A stretch of 64,000 nucleotides of DNA from SG8-41 sp036555035 (GTDB lineage Bacteria > Pseudomonadota > Gammaproteobacteria > Burkholderiales > SG8-41). A program made the position numbers and the translations under genes. A model generated the notes under the pieces. It was not told the origin of the DNA. It saw only the letters and a program-made list of their open reading frames with translations, and ran no database searches. Positions 9,786 through 17,913 of this stretch are shown one piece after another. Positions within the stretch are counted from its first letter, which is position 1. Each line of letters opens with the position of its first letter. The stretch is from the NCBI GenBank assembly GCA_036555035.1, contig DATBMB010000056.1, positions 4,166 to 68,165 of the forward strand, given 5' to 3'.

Positions 9786-10040
9786 CTATCCGCCGGTGAC
9801 CGGCGGGAAGAATGCCACTTCGTCGCCGTCGGCAACCGGCGTGTCCCCGTGGGCCACCGCCTGATTGACCGCGGCGCGCACCGGCCGGCTCGGCGCAAGC
9901 GCCTGCTCCCACTCGCCTCCTCGCCCCACCAGCAACGCGCGCAGTCCTTCGACGTCGCGGACGGCAGCAGGCAGCGCGATGCGCTCTGTGCCGGTGCCCA
10001 GCGTCTCGCGCAGCCTCGCGAAATAAAGCACTGTAATCAT
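9786..10040 (-). CDS. moaD: Molybdopterin synthase sulfur carrier subunit
   Basis: Small ubiquitin-fold protein ending in the required Gly-Gly (FFPPVTGG); the terminal glycine is adenylated and thiocarboxylated and gives sulfur to cPMP via MoaE. The ATG at 10040 gives an 84-residue protein starting MITVLYFARLRE, the normal family start. A 97-residue version from the GTG at 10079 would overlap the mobB stop by four bases and is possible because neither start has a clear Shine-Dalgarno sequence. It lies in the order mobB-moaD-moaE. Confidence 0.93.
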   Translation of the reverse strand: MITVLYFARLRETLGTGTERIALPAAVRDVEGLRALLVGRGGEWEQALAPSRPVRAAVNQAVAHGDTPVADGDEVAFFPPVTGG

Positions 10041-10075
10041 ATGGTTAATTATGCGCTTCGGGGCCCGTTCTGTCA

Positions 10076-10570
10076 TCACGACAGTTCCAGGTGCTTCAGG
10101 ATGAACGACGAGACCGCCGGCGCGTCATCCAGATCGAACTGCGGCAGCTTCGTGTCGAGCCGCCGGTCGCTGGCAATCGCGACGATATCGTGATCCTGCG
10201 GGTGCAGAAGGGGCTCGCCGGTCGCGGCGCGATAGACCTCCAGCTTGGACACGCGCTCCCGCTTGAAGCCCTCGATCAGCACGAGGTCGCACGGCGAGAG
10301 GCGTTCGAGCAGCTCCGCAAATTTCGGCTCGGCGGCGCCGCGCAACTCGTGCACCAGCGCCCAGCGCCGCGACGAGCTCACCAGCACCTCGGTGCAGCCC
10401 GCGTGGCGGTGGCGGTATGAGTCCTTGCCCGGCTGGTCCACGTCGAAGGTGTGGTGCGCGTGCTTGACGAGCGAGACCTTCAGGCCGCGCGCAACGAAGA
10501 GCGGAATCAGCTTCTCGATCAGCGTCGTCTTGCCGCTGCCCGACCAGCCCGCGAATCCGAATATCTTCAT
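10076..10570 (-). CDS. mobB: Molybdopterin-guanine dinucleotide biosynthesis adaptor MobB
   Basis: GTP-binding partner of MobA in forming the guanine dinucleotide cofactor. The ATG at 10570 gives MKIFGFAGWSGSGKTTLIEK with its P-loop at residues 8-16, then VKHAHHTFDVDQPGKDSYRH and LVLIEGFKRE, all typical of MobB. The length is 164 residues. It sits between modC (10 bases upstream) and moaD. The partner mobA is far away at 49092-49679, beside fdhD and moaA. Confidence 0.95.
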   Translation of the reverse strand: MKIFGFAGWSGSGKTTLIEKLIPLFVARGLKVSLVKHAHHTFDVDQPGKDSYRHRHAGCTEVLVSSSRRWALVHELRGAAEPKFAELLERLSPCDLVLIEGFKRERVSKLEVYRAATGEPLLHPQDHDIVAIASDRRLDTKLPQFDLDDAPAVSSFILKHLELS

Positions 10571-10580
10571 GCTTCCTATC

Positions 10581-11666
10581 CTACCTTCCGCCCAGGCGAT
10601 CAAGGGATACCGCCTTGATCAAGGCATAGACATCGAGTCCCGGCCGCAGCGCCAGCAGCTGGGCAGCGCGGGCAGTGATGCGGGATCGCAGCAGCGCGGA
10701 CCCCACCGCGATCGATACATCCACGATGCCGTCGCGCGCGTCGCCCACCGCGGTAATCCTGCCCGGGAGCACGTTCTGGATGCTGATTCGGCGGGGTGCC
10801 TCGAGGGCGATCGAAACGTCCCGGGCGCGTACCCGCGCCCGCACGTGCTCCCCGACCAGCGCGTCGAGATTCGTGACCGTCAACGTGCCGCCATCGAAGC
10901 CGAGCGTCGCCAGTTCGTACTGCATATCGTGCGCGATGACTCTGGCATCGATCACCGCGCCGCCCTCGAACGCGCCGGTTGCTGCCCGCAGGTCGGGGCG
11001 TCCCATCACGTCTTCCACGCCGCCGGCGGCGACCACTTTCCCGGCGGACATCAGCACCACCGTGTCCGCGAGGCGCACGACTTCCTCCACGGCATGGCTG
11101 ACGTAGATCACCGGGATCCTGATCTCGTCGCGCATGAGCTCGATGTAGCGCAGGACCTCGTCCTTGCGCAGCGCGTCGAGCGACGCGAGCGGCTCGTCGA
11201 GCAGCAGCGCTCGCGGGCCGGACAGCAAGGCGCGCCCGAGCGCGACGCGTTGCCGCTCTCCGCCCGAAAGCGCGCCCGGACGCCGGTGCAGCAGGTCGCG
11301 CAACCCCAGCAGCTCGACGACGTGGTCGAATCCGCCCGGCGCCGTCTGGCCGCGATGAAATATCCGCGAGAACGTCAGGTTCTGGCGCACCGTCAGGTGG
11401 GGAAACAGCCGCCCTTCCTGAAACACGTATCCGAAACGCCGCTTGCTCGCCGCCACGTGCACGCTGCGCGCAGCGTCGAACAGCGTTTCTCCGTCCAGCT
11501 CGATGTGGCCGCCGCGAGGACGCAGCAGGCCCGCGATGGCATTGACCAGCGTCGTCTTGCCCGCGCCCGAGCGCCCGAAGAGCGCGGTCACGCCCCCTTC
11601 GCACGCAAATTGCGCCTCGAGGTGGAAGCCCCCGAGATCGTGCTCAACGGCGACCGAGAGCGTCAT
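10581..11666 (-). CDS. modC: Molybdate ABC transporter ATP-binding protein
   Basis: Energises ModB. Walker A is FGRSGAGKTTL, the signature is LSGGERQRVALGRALL, Walker B is ALLLDEPLASLD and the switch His lies in YVSHAVEEV. The C-terminal third (about 285-355) is a Mop/TOBE domain (RRISIQNVLPGRITAV), the normal molybdate-sensing tail of ModC. I chose the ATG at 11666 (361 residues); a TTG lies two codons upstream. It overlaps the end of modB by 23 bases, so translation is coupled. First-position ligand specificity (Mo versus W) cannot be told. Confidence 0.95.
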   Translation of the reverse strand: MTLSVAVEHDLGGFHLEAQFACEGGVTALFGRSGAGKTTLVNAIAGLLRPRGGHIELDGETLFDAARSVHVAASKRRFGYVFQEGRLFPHLTVRQNLTFSRIFHRGQTAPGGFDHVVELLGLRDLLHRRPGALSGGERQRVALGRALLSGPRALLLDEPLASLDALRKDEVLRYIELMRDEIRIPVIYVSHAVEEVVRLADTVVLMSAGKVVAAGGVEDVMGRPDLRAATGAFEGGAVIDARVIAHDMQYELATLGFDGGTLTVTNLDALVGEHVRARVRARDVSIALEAPRRISIQNVLPGRITAVGDARDGIVDVSIAVGSALLRSRITARAAQLLALRPGLDVYALIKAVSLDRLGGR

Positions 11667-12357
11667 GACCAAGGGCGCGCCGGCTGGCGCGCCGCACCAG
11701 TGCTTCCGAAACGAGCAGTGCCGCGAACGAAAGGACTATCGAGATCACGCACAGGCGCAGCGCTGCATCATCACCGCCGGGCACCTGGGTCAGGGCGTAG
11801 ATTGCGAGGGGCAGCGTTTGAGTCTCCCCGGGAATATTCGAGACAAACGTGATCGTCGCGCCGAACTCTCCAAGGCTGCGCGCGAACGAGAGCAGAACGC
11901 CGGTCACGATCCCGGGCAGCGCCAGCGGGAGCGTGACCACTAGAAACGTCCCTGCGCGGCCCGCGCCAAGGGTCGCGGCCGCGGCCTCGAGCTTGGGGTC
12001 GATCGCTTCCATCGAGATCCGCATGGCCCGCACCATCAGCGGGAAGCCCATCACCGCGCACGCGATCGCGGCCCCGCGCCAGTTGAATGCGACGACGATG
12101 CCGAACCACTGTTCGAGCCACGCCCCCACCGGGCCGCTGCGGCCGAGAAGGACCAGGAGGAAGTAGCCGACCACCACCGGCGGCAGCACCAGCGGCAGGT
12201 GCACGCAGGCGTCCACCAGGCTCTTGCCGGGGAAATCGTGGCGGGCAAGCAGATGGGAGATGGCGAGCGCGACGGGCAAACTGACCACCACGCTCCACAA
12301 CGCGACCTTGAGGCTCAACAGGATGATGTCGAGCTCGAGGGGTGTCGGTAGCGGCAC
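11644..12357 (-). CDS. modB: Molybdate ABC transporter permease
   Basis: Inner-membrane channel of the ModABC importer, with about five hydrophobic segments. The EAA loop that docks onto ModC reads EAAAATLGAGRAGTFLVVTL and is followed by SLGEFGATITF, typical of ModB/CysT-type permeases. The GTG at 12357 has a good ribosome site (GGGGAG six bases upstream) and lies just after the modA stop; it gives 237 residues. An ATG at 12393 would add 12 residues inside modA. Confidence 0.95.
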   Translation of the reverse strand: MPLPTPLELDIILLSLKVALWSVVVSLPVALAISHLLARHDFPGKSLVDACVHLPLVLPPVVVGYFLLVLLGRSGPVGAWLEQWFGIVVAFNWRGAAIACAVMGFPLMVRAMRISMEAIDPKLEAAAATLGAGRAGTFLVVTLPLALPGIVTGVLLSFARSLGEFGATITFVSNIPGETQTLPLAIYALTQVPGGDDAALRLCVISIVLSFAALLVSEALVRRASRRALGHDALGRR

Positions 12358-12359
12358 GC

Positions 12360-13133
12360 TCAGCTCCCCGGCCGGAAGCCGTGCCTCTGCCATACGGCCA
12401 ATGCAGCCTGCGAGCGCAGGTAGTGCAGGTACTCGACGGCAATCTTCGAGCGGCTGCTCGCGACGACGGCGGCGGGATACACGATCTCCGGGTGCAGGGT
12501 GCGCGCAAACTCGCCGACGATCCGGACCCTGCGCTCCGCGAGCGCATCGGTGCGGTACACGATGCCGAAGGGCGTCTCCGCGCGGGCAACCAGCGCAAGC
12601 GCCGCGCGCACGTTTTCGGCGCGAGCGACCTTCGGCGCGACTTCACCCCACACGCCCAGGCCTTCAAGCGCCACCCGCCCGTACTTGCCCGCGGGCACGC
12701 TGTCGGGATCGGCCATTGCGAGACGCCGGTCGCCGAGCAGCGCCGCCAAAGGGAAGCTGCGGCCGATCGTCAGCTGCACCCGGCTATCGGCCGGAGCAAT
12801 GAGCACGAGGCGGTTTGAAAGCAGATTCACCCTCGTCTCGATCCGGATCAATCCCCGCTTCGCCATGTAGTCCATCCAGTCGGTGTCGGCGGATATGAAC
12901 AGGTCCGCCGGGGCCCCTTTCTCGATCTGACGCGCCAGCATCGGACTGCCCGCGTAGGAAACAGCGGCCTTGCCCCTGCCCTGCCGCTCGTATTTGCGTG
13001 CCAGCTCATCGAGCGCATCGCGCAGGCTCGCCGCCGCAAAGATCGTCACATCGGCTCGCGACTGCGCCGCTACCGGAGACGGCAGGACGACCGCTGCGAA
13101 TACGAGCCAGGCTAGAAAGGACGCCCGGGTCAT
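12360..13133 (-). CDS. modA: Molybdate-binding periplasmic protein
   Basis: Captures molybdate in the periplasm for ModBC. The ATG at 13133 follows GGAG and opens a Sec signal peptide (MTRASFLAWLVFAAVVLPSP, cleaved near VAAQS). The mature part begins with the family motif VTIFAAASLRDALDELA and has SYAGSPMLARQIEKGAPADLFISA. Length is 257 residues. A ModE-type operator and a sigma-70-like promoter lie just upstream (13145-13189), so this gene probably heads a molybdate-repressed transcript modABC-mobB-moaDE. Confidence 0.95.
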   Translation of the reverse strand: MTRASFLAWLVFAAVVLPSPVAAQSRADVTIFAAASLRDALDELARKYERQGRGKAAVSYAGSPMLARQIEKGAPADLFISADTDWMDYMAKRGLIRIETRVNLLSNRLVLIAPADSRVQLTIGRSFPLAALLGDRRLAMADPDSVPAGKYGRVALEGLGVWGEVAPKVARAENVRAALALVARAETPFGIVYRTDALAERRVRIVGEFARTLHPEIVYPAAVVASSRSKIAVEYLHYLRSQAALAVWQRHGFRPGS

Positions 13134-13144
13134 GCATTCTCCAT

Positions 13145-13168
13145 CGCTATGTTTATTGGAATATAACG
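13145..13168 (-). promoter_or_regulatory. ModE-type operator
   Basis: Reads CGCTATGT, eight bases, ATATAACG: an imperfect palindrome with one mismatch to the ModE box as I remember it (CGnTATAT, spacer, ATATAnCG). It lies 12 bases from the modA start and covers the -10 of the promoter below, between modE and modA. That is the arrangement for molybdate-dependent repression. Confidence 0.8.
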
Positions 13169-13189
13169 CATTGCCGCGCAGCACCTCAA
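13160..13189 (-). promoter_or_regulatory. modA promoter
   Basis: On the minus strand, TTGAGG (13189-13184), an 18-base spacer and TATATT (13165-13160). The -10 box lies inside the ModE-type palindrome, so a bound repressor would block polymerase. Confidence 0.6.
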
Positions 13190-13207
13190 CCGCGCAAATT
13201 CAGGGGG

Positions 13208-13579
13208 TTAGCGGGCGCCCCGGGCGACCGCCTGGCGTCTCAAAAGGCGGGTAATGAGCCGTAGATCCTTCGCGATCGCGGCCGAAGCCTTGTCTTCCAT
13301 TTCACGGTAGCGCCGGATCAGCTGGCGCCCGAACGGGGTCACGCTGGCGCCGCCGCCACGCTTGCCGCCGGTAGCGGTCAGCACGACCGGCTGGCTGAAG
13401 CTCTCGTTGAGTGCGTCCACGAGCTGCCAGGCGCGCCGATACGACATGCCCATCGCGCGGGCGGCGCCCGAAATGGATCCCGTGGCATCGATCGCGGCAA
13501 CGAGCCGCGCCTTTCCGGGCCCCATCGCCGGGTGCTTGTCGGCAAGTATGCGAAGCGTCAGGCCCGGGTAGCGTGCCAT
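13208..13579 (-). CDS. modE: ModE-type winged-helix regulator, HTH domain only
   Basis: 123 residues corresponding to the N-terminal DNA-binding half of ModE: RLVAAIDATGSISGAARAMG, then SYRRAWQLVDALN and the wing GGKRGGGASVTPFG. The C-terminal tandem molybdate-binding (Mop) domains of E. coli ModE are absent, so molybdate sensing must come from another protein, possibly the separate Mop at 17704-17913, or not occur. The regulator lies directly upstream of the ModE-type operator and modA. A TAGAAT hexamer at 13605-13600 could be its own -10 box. Confidence 0.88.
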   Translation of the reverse strand: MARYPGLTLRILADKHPAMGPGKARLVAAIDATGSISGAARAMGMSYRRAWQLVDALNESFSQPVVLTATGGKRGGGASVTPFGRQLIRRYREMEDKASAAIAKDLRLITRLLRRQAVARGAR

Positions 13580-13614
13580 GAAGAGCCTATCTCGATCTGC
13601 ATTCTACCCACGCT

Positions 13615-14415
13615 TCAGTGCCGCCCTCCAGAAAGCGCTCCCCCCGGGATGCAGACCGGCCGTTCCACGCCTTCGCCCACCGCCACGCGGACGACGGCAA
13701 CCTCCACGCCATAAATCTCCCTGAGGGTATCGGGAGTGATGGTTGCCGATGGCGCGCCGAGCCGTGCGAGGTGCCCGTCGTGCAGCATGGCCACGCGGTG
13801 CGCGCAGATGAACGCGTGGTCGGGGTCGTGCGTCGAGAGCAGCACGCCGATGCCGGACTGCGCCAGCGACTGGATGTGCTGCAGCACGCGCACCTGGTTT
13901 CCGAAATCGAGGTTGGCAGTGGGCTCGTCCATGACGATGATGCGGGCGTCCTGCGCCAGCGCGCGCGCGATCAGGGTGAGCTGGCGTTCGCCTCCCGAGA
14001 TACGGGTGTAGACGGAATCGGCCAGGTGCCCGATCTGCATGCGCGATATCGCGGCCAGCGCCGCTTCGCGGTCGCGCCGCGAGGGCGACGAAAACACGCC
14101 CAGATGCGCCGTGCGCCCCATGAGCACGACCTCCTCCACCGTGAACGGGAAGAATGCCGCGTGGGCTTGCGGCACGTAGCTCACCAGCCGCGCGACCTCA
14201 TCGCGCGCGCGCGACCTCAGGTCCACGTCGTCGACCAGCACCGCTCCGCCCTGCGCGGGCAGCAGGCCCAGCATCGTCTTGAACAGCGTCGTCTTGCCGC
14301 TGCCGTTCGGGCCGAGAAGGCACAGCACCTCCCCCGCTTCCAGCGACAGCGATACGCCCGACCCCACCCGCTTGTCGCGGTAACCAAAGTCGAGCCGCTT
14401 CGCTTCGAGCCTCAT
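13615..14415 (-). CDS. FecE/BtuD-type ABC transporter ATPase, probably molybdate/tungstate
   Basis: ATPase of a type II (iron-siderophore/B12-like) importer. Walker A is GPNGSGKTTL, the signature ISGGERQLTLIARAL, Walker B IIVMDEPTANLD and the switch LSTHDPDHAF. The ATG at 14415 overlaps the permease stop as ATGA. The system sits between MOT1 and modE, inside a block devoted to molybdate and tungstate. The known precedent is MolABC of Haemophilus influenzae, a B12-type transporter that carries these oxyanions. Iron-chelate or cobalamin transport remains an alternative. Confidence 0.85.
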   Translation of the reverse strand: MRLEAKRLDFGYRDKRVGSGVSLSLEAGEVLCLLGPNGSGKTTLFKTMLGLLPAQGGAVLVDDVDLRSRARDEVARLVSYVPQAHAAFFPFTVEEVVLMGRTAHLGVFSSPSRRDREAALAAISRMQIGHLADSVYTRISGGERQLTLIARALAQDARIIVMDEPTANLDFGNQVRVLQHIQSLAQSGIGVLLSTHDPDHAFICAHRVAMLHDGHLARLGAPSATITPDTLREIYGVEVAVVRVAVGEGVERPVCIPGGALSGGRH

Positions 14416-15428
14416 TGCCAGCCCCTGCGCGCCGTCGCGAGCTGCCACAGGAAGAGCGGCGTGCCGACAAACGCGGTCAGCACCCCGAGCGGGATCTCGA
14501 TGCGCGCGACCGTCCGCGCCAGCGTGTCGACGCCCAGCAGGAAGCCGGCGCCCAGCAGGATCGAAGTCGGCAGCAGGCGGCTGAAATCCGGCCCCACCAG
14601 CAGGCGCGCGAAATGGGGAATCACGAGCCCGATCCAGCCGATGACGCCCGAGATCGCCACCGCCGCCGACGTCATCAGCGTTGCCGCAGCGATCACGACC
14701 AAGCGTATGCGTCCCGTTTCCACGCCGAGCGCCCGCGCTTCCTCGTCATCCAGGGACAACAGATTGATGCGCCAACGCAGCAGCCACATCGGGACCAGGC
14801 CGAGCAACATGAGCGGGAGCGTCGACCAGACGTCCTCCGGGCTGGCGGAAGCGAGGCTGCCGAGCAGCCAGAACGTGATCGCCGGCAGCTGGTTGTAGGG
14901 ATCGGCGAGGTATTTCATCAGCGCGACGCACGCGCCCAGGAGCGACCCCACGACGACGCCTGCAAGCACGAGGACCAGCAGCGGATCGTGCCCGCGCACG
15001 GCATTGGCGGTCACGTAGACCAGCCCGACTGCAGCCAGGCCGAACGCAAAGGCCAGGCTCTGGATCATGATCACGTTGAGCGACAGGAAGATGCCGAGCA
15101 CCGCGCCCACCGCGGCGCCTGCGGACACGCCGAGGATGTCCGGCGAGACGAGTGGATTGCGGAACATGTTCTGGTAGGCGGCGCCCGCGGCCGCCAATGC
15201 CGCGCCGATCAGCAGGGCCGCGGCAACCCGGGGGCCCCGGATTTTCATGACCACCGTCTCGATCGTGGGGTCGAGGCCGTGCTCGGCGCCGGTCAGGCGC
15301 GCCCAAAGGAGGCTTGCCAGGTCGCCCGCCGATACCGGGAAGCGGCCCACTGCGAAGGCCACCGCGACCAGCAGCAGGAGCGCGGCACAGGCGCCCAGCA
15401 GCGCAGCCGGAAGGCGCGCGGAGGTCAT
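14412..15428 (-). CDS. FecCD-type ABC transporter permease, probably molybdate/tungstate
   Basis: 338 residues from the ATG at 15428, with about ten hydrophobic segments and the FecCD-family motif GAALAAAGAAYQNMFRNPLV near residue 75, then DILGVSAGAAVGAVLGI. The C-terminal half has WIGLVIPHFARLLVGPDF, the segment that contacts the ATPase. Both ends overlap neighbours by four bases, so SBP, permease and ATPase form one translational unit. Specificity is inferred from the molybdenum/tungsten neighbourhood. Confidence 0.87.
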   Translation of the reverse strand: MTSARLPAALLGACAALLLLVAVAFAVGRFPVSAGDLASLLWARLTGAEHGLDPTIETVVMKIRGPRVAAALLIGAALAAAGAAYQNMFRNPLVSPDILGVSAGAAVGAVLGIFLSLNVIMIQSLAFAFGLAAVGLVYVTANAVRGHDPLLVLVLAGVVVGSLLGACVALMKYLADPYNQLPAITFWLLGSLASASPEDVWSTLPLMLLGLVPMWLLRWRINLLSLDDEEARALGVETGRIRLVVIAAATLMTSAAVAISGVIGWIGLVIPHFARLLVGPDFSRLLPTSILLGAGFLLGVDTLARTVARIEIPLGVLTAFVGTPLFLWQLATARRGWQ

Positions 15429-16468
15429 GCCGGCGGCGTGGACGGTCCCAGCAACTGGTCGAGCTGCGCCTCGCTCGGCGTCTGGTGGTAGCACCGCGAA
15501 TAGAAGTCGCGCACGATCGGCCGCAGGTCTTCCGGGAAGGCCTCAGGATACAGGATGCGCGCGAGCCAGCGCAGGCCGATCAGGCGGTTCACCGATGGAG
15601 GAAAGTCGATCCAGCCGAACGGCACGTTGGGCGCGAGATGGAAATGCCCCGCCTTGATCGCCGGCAGCTCCCGCCACGAGGGGTGGACGCGCGCGAGCGC
15701 GTAGAAGTTGGGGTCGATGGTGACGACGATGTCGGGGTTCCAGCGCAGCACCTGCTCGATGGAAACCTGCACCAGGCCGCCCTTGCCCGATTCAGCGGCG
15801 ACATTGACGGCTCCCAGCTGCTCGATGAACTCCGCGCTGATCGAGCCCGCAAGACCGGTATTCAGTCCCTGCGGTCCGCGCCCGTAATAGACACGCGGCC
15901 TTCGGCTCGCCGGGACCTTTGCCACCCGCTGCCTGATTTCGGAAACCTTCTGCTTCGCGTAACGCGCCAGCGATTCCGCCCGTTTCTCCTCGTTGGCGAT
16001 TCGTCCCACATGCAGAATCGCTTCTCCCATGCGGTCGAAATCGCCGTCCAGCATTACGTAAGGTATTCCCGTCTGCGCCTGCACCCGGTCCGCGAGAGAT
16101 GCGAGCGTCGGGCTCACCGTGCCGTAGTCAACGATAAAATCGGGCTTCGCGTGCAGGACGACCTCAACATTCGCCGTGTTGCCGCGCCCCGTCAACCGTC
16201 CCAGCGTCGGCAGATCGGCATAGCGCTGCGCGATGAAGGGCCGCTCGGCGGCGCGCCACGCCGACGTCCACCCGATCAGCTTGTCAGGCGCGATCGCGAA
16301 TACGAGGATGGAAGCCGGCGGGCCCGCCGCATAGATGCGCTCGACGCGGGCCGGAATCTCCACGCGGCGATCCGCGGCGTCCACGACCACGCGGCTGCCT
16401 TGCGCCCGGGCGGCACGCGGGATGAGCCCCGCAACAGCTGCAGCGGCCAGGAACCTGCGGCGTCTCAC
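15425..16468 (-). CDS. Type II ABC importer substrate-binding protein, probably molybdate/tungstate
   Basis: 347 residues with a twin-arginine-like or Sec N-terminus (MRRRRFLAAAAVAGLIPRAA, cleavage near ARAQG) and a periplasmic binding protein fold of the FepB/BtuF class: RVVVDAADRRVEIPARVERI, then GPPASILVFAIAPDKLIGW. Near residue 250 it has VVTIDPNFYAL. I see no haem, siderophore or B12 marker. Gene context, as for the permease and ATPase, favours an oxyanion in the manner of H. influenzae MolA. Confidence 0.82.
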   Translation of the reverse strand: MRRRRFLAAAAVAGLIPRAARAQGSRVVVDAADRRVEIPARVERIYAAGPPASILVFAIAPDKLIGWTSAWRAAERPFIAQRYADLPTLGRLTGRGNTANVEVVLHAKPDFIVDYGTVSPTLASLADRVQAQTGIPYVMLDGDFDRMGEAILHVGRIANEEKRAESLARYAKQKVSEIRQRVAKVPASRRPRVYYGRGPQGLNTGLAGSISAEFIEQLGAVNVAAESGKGGLVQVSIEQVLRWNPDIVVTIDPNFYALARVHPSWRELPAIKAGHFHLAPNVPFGWIDFPPSVNRLIGLRWLARILYPEAFPEDLRPIVRDFYSRCYHQTPSEAQLDQLLGPSTPPA

Positions 16469-16492
16469 ATCAAGCGCGGGCGACGAAGTACT

Positions 16493-17680
16493 TCATAGCC
16501 GCAGCCAGCCGCGGCGCACGATCCACAGCACCGCGATGCCGAACACGAAGGCGACACCCACGTTCCAGATCGACAGCGCGGCGGTGCCGAGCGTAACGAA
16601 CCGTTCGCCCTTGTCCTTGGAAAAATCGCAGGATCCAAGCGCGAGCTGCAGCCCGGCAAGGAACAGCATGACGCCCAGCGCCGGCTGCGGGAAAAGCCGC
16701 AGCATGATCGCCACCGATTCGCTGAACGCGAGCGCCAGCACGATCAACAGCGTTCCAAGTATGACGGGCGCGCCGCCGGTTCGGGCGCCGAAGCTCACTT
16801 GCGCCGCCATTCCACCCGCTCCGTGGCACATCGGCACCGCCCCGATCAGGCTGCCCAATGTGTTCATGACGCCCGTCGACACCGCGACCTGGCGCTCGTT
16901 CGTGGGCCGGGCGGGGAACTCGCGGTTATTGAACTCGACTGGGGCAATCACCGCGTTGCCGAGCGTTAGCGGAACTTGTGGCAGAGCCAGCAGCACCACA
17001 CCTACGAACACGGCCTCCCAGCTCAGCGCATGAAACGGCCAGACGGGCGCTTTGAACCCCGGTTCCACCCCGGCCAGGGCGCCTGCCACCGCGGGCTCGG
17101 TCAACACGGCCCACGCCGCACCCGCCGCGAGGATCAGGACCATTGCAAGCAAGGCGCGATTCGCCAGCAGTAGAATCGTGGCGAGCAACAGCGGCGCCGC
17201 CAGCCAGATTCCCGTCGCCATCATGCGCGTGCCGTCCAGCATGAATGCAATGCCTAATCCGAGGACGATGCCGAGGGTGACGGGGCGTCCCACCCACCGC
17301 GCAACCCGTTCGGCAGTCCCGGTCAGGCCCAGGAGCAGCCAGATGACGCCGGTGGCGAGCGCGGCTACCGCTACCGCCTCCGGGGTGACGACCGCGGTCT
17401 GTGCGGCCCCGGTGATGGCGACCGCTCCGATCGCCTTCATCGGCTGCACCGGGAACGGGGTCCGGTAATACGCCCCCGCGGCAACGAAGGCGATTCCGAA
17501 CGCGAGCAGCATGCCGGCCGGCTCTACGCCGACCACGGTGACGTAGGCGAGGAGGAAGGGGACGAGCGTGCCGAGATCACCGAACGCCCCGGCCCATTCA
17601 CGCCGGTCGAAGCGCAGCGCCGTGCTGCCCGACGATGCGGCGGCGGCTTGCGAAGTGCCTGACGGCACAGGCGAATTCAT
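16493..17680 (-). CDS. MOT1-family molybdate transporter
   Basis: 395 residues and about ten membrane segments. Two signatures of the MOT1 (MFS_MOT1, SulP-related) family are present: GAFGDLGTLVPFLLAY near residue 33 and PFPVQPMKAIGAVAITGA near 80. A third, VPMCHGAGGMAAQVSFGART, lies near 290. MOT1 proteins are high-affinity molybdate carriers in algae and plants, with bacterial relatives. The ATG at 17680 is preferred because an upstream extension would run through mop. It is a single-subunit carrier placed among three ABC systems for the same class of oxyanion. Confidence 0.9.
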   Translation of the reverse strand: MNSPVPSGTSQAAAASSGSTALRFDRREWAGAFGDLGTLVPFLLAYVTVVGVEPAGMLLAFGIAFVAAGAYYRTPFPVQPMKAIGAVAITGAAQTAVVTPEAVAVAALATGVIWLLLGLTGTAERVARWVGRPVTLGIVLGLGIAFMLDGTRMMATGIWLAAPLLLATILLLANRALLAMVLILAAGAAWAVLTEPAVAGALAGVEPGFKAPVWPFHALSWEAVFVGVVLLALPQVPLTLGNAVIAPVEFNNREFPARPTNERQVAVSTGVMNTLGSLIGAVPMCHGAGGMAAQVSFGARTGGAPVILGTLLIVLALAFSESVAIMLRLFPQPALGVMLFLAGLQLALGSCDFSKDKGERFVTLGTAALSIWNVGVAFVFGIAVLWIVRRGWLRL

Positions 17681-17703
17681 GCGCGGGGAGCCTACCCCTC
17701 CCC

Positions 17704-17913
17704 TCAGTCCCGCGCAACCATCACGTCCGATGCCTTGATCACCGCGTAAGCGGCGTCGCCGGCCTTGAGCTTCAGTTCGTCCACGGCTTCGTTCGTGATC
17801 GATGCCGTGACGATCGCTCCCGCCGCGATCTCGATTTTCACGTGAGCGGTTGTCTGCCCTTTGGTGACCTGGGTCACCTTGCCTTTGAGCACATTGCGAG
17901 CACTGAGCTTCAT
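17704..17913 (-). CDS. mop: Molbindin (single Mop domain)
   Basis: 69 residues forming one molybdopterin-binding (Mop/TOBE) domain: MKLSARNVLKGKVTQVTKGQ, then TTAHVKIEIAAG and DAAYAVIKASDVMVARD. Such molbindins assemble into hexamers that store or buffer molybdate and tungstate. Its ATG overlaps the tupA stop by one base, so it is co-translated with the tungstate-binding protein. It may supply the Mop function missing from the truncated ModE. Confidence 0.95.
   Translation of the reverse strand: MKLSARNVLKGKVTQVTKGQTTAHVKIEIAAGAIVTASITNEAVDELKLKAGDAAYAVIKASDVMVARD

Noticed and set aside
10604..10622. Palindrome CCTTGATCAAGG resembling a regulator site
   Set aside because: It lies within the modC coding region and has no central spacer as FNR or Crp sites have.
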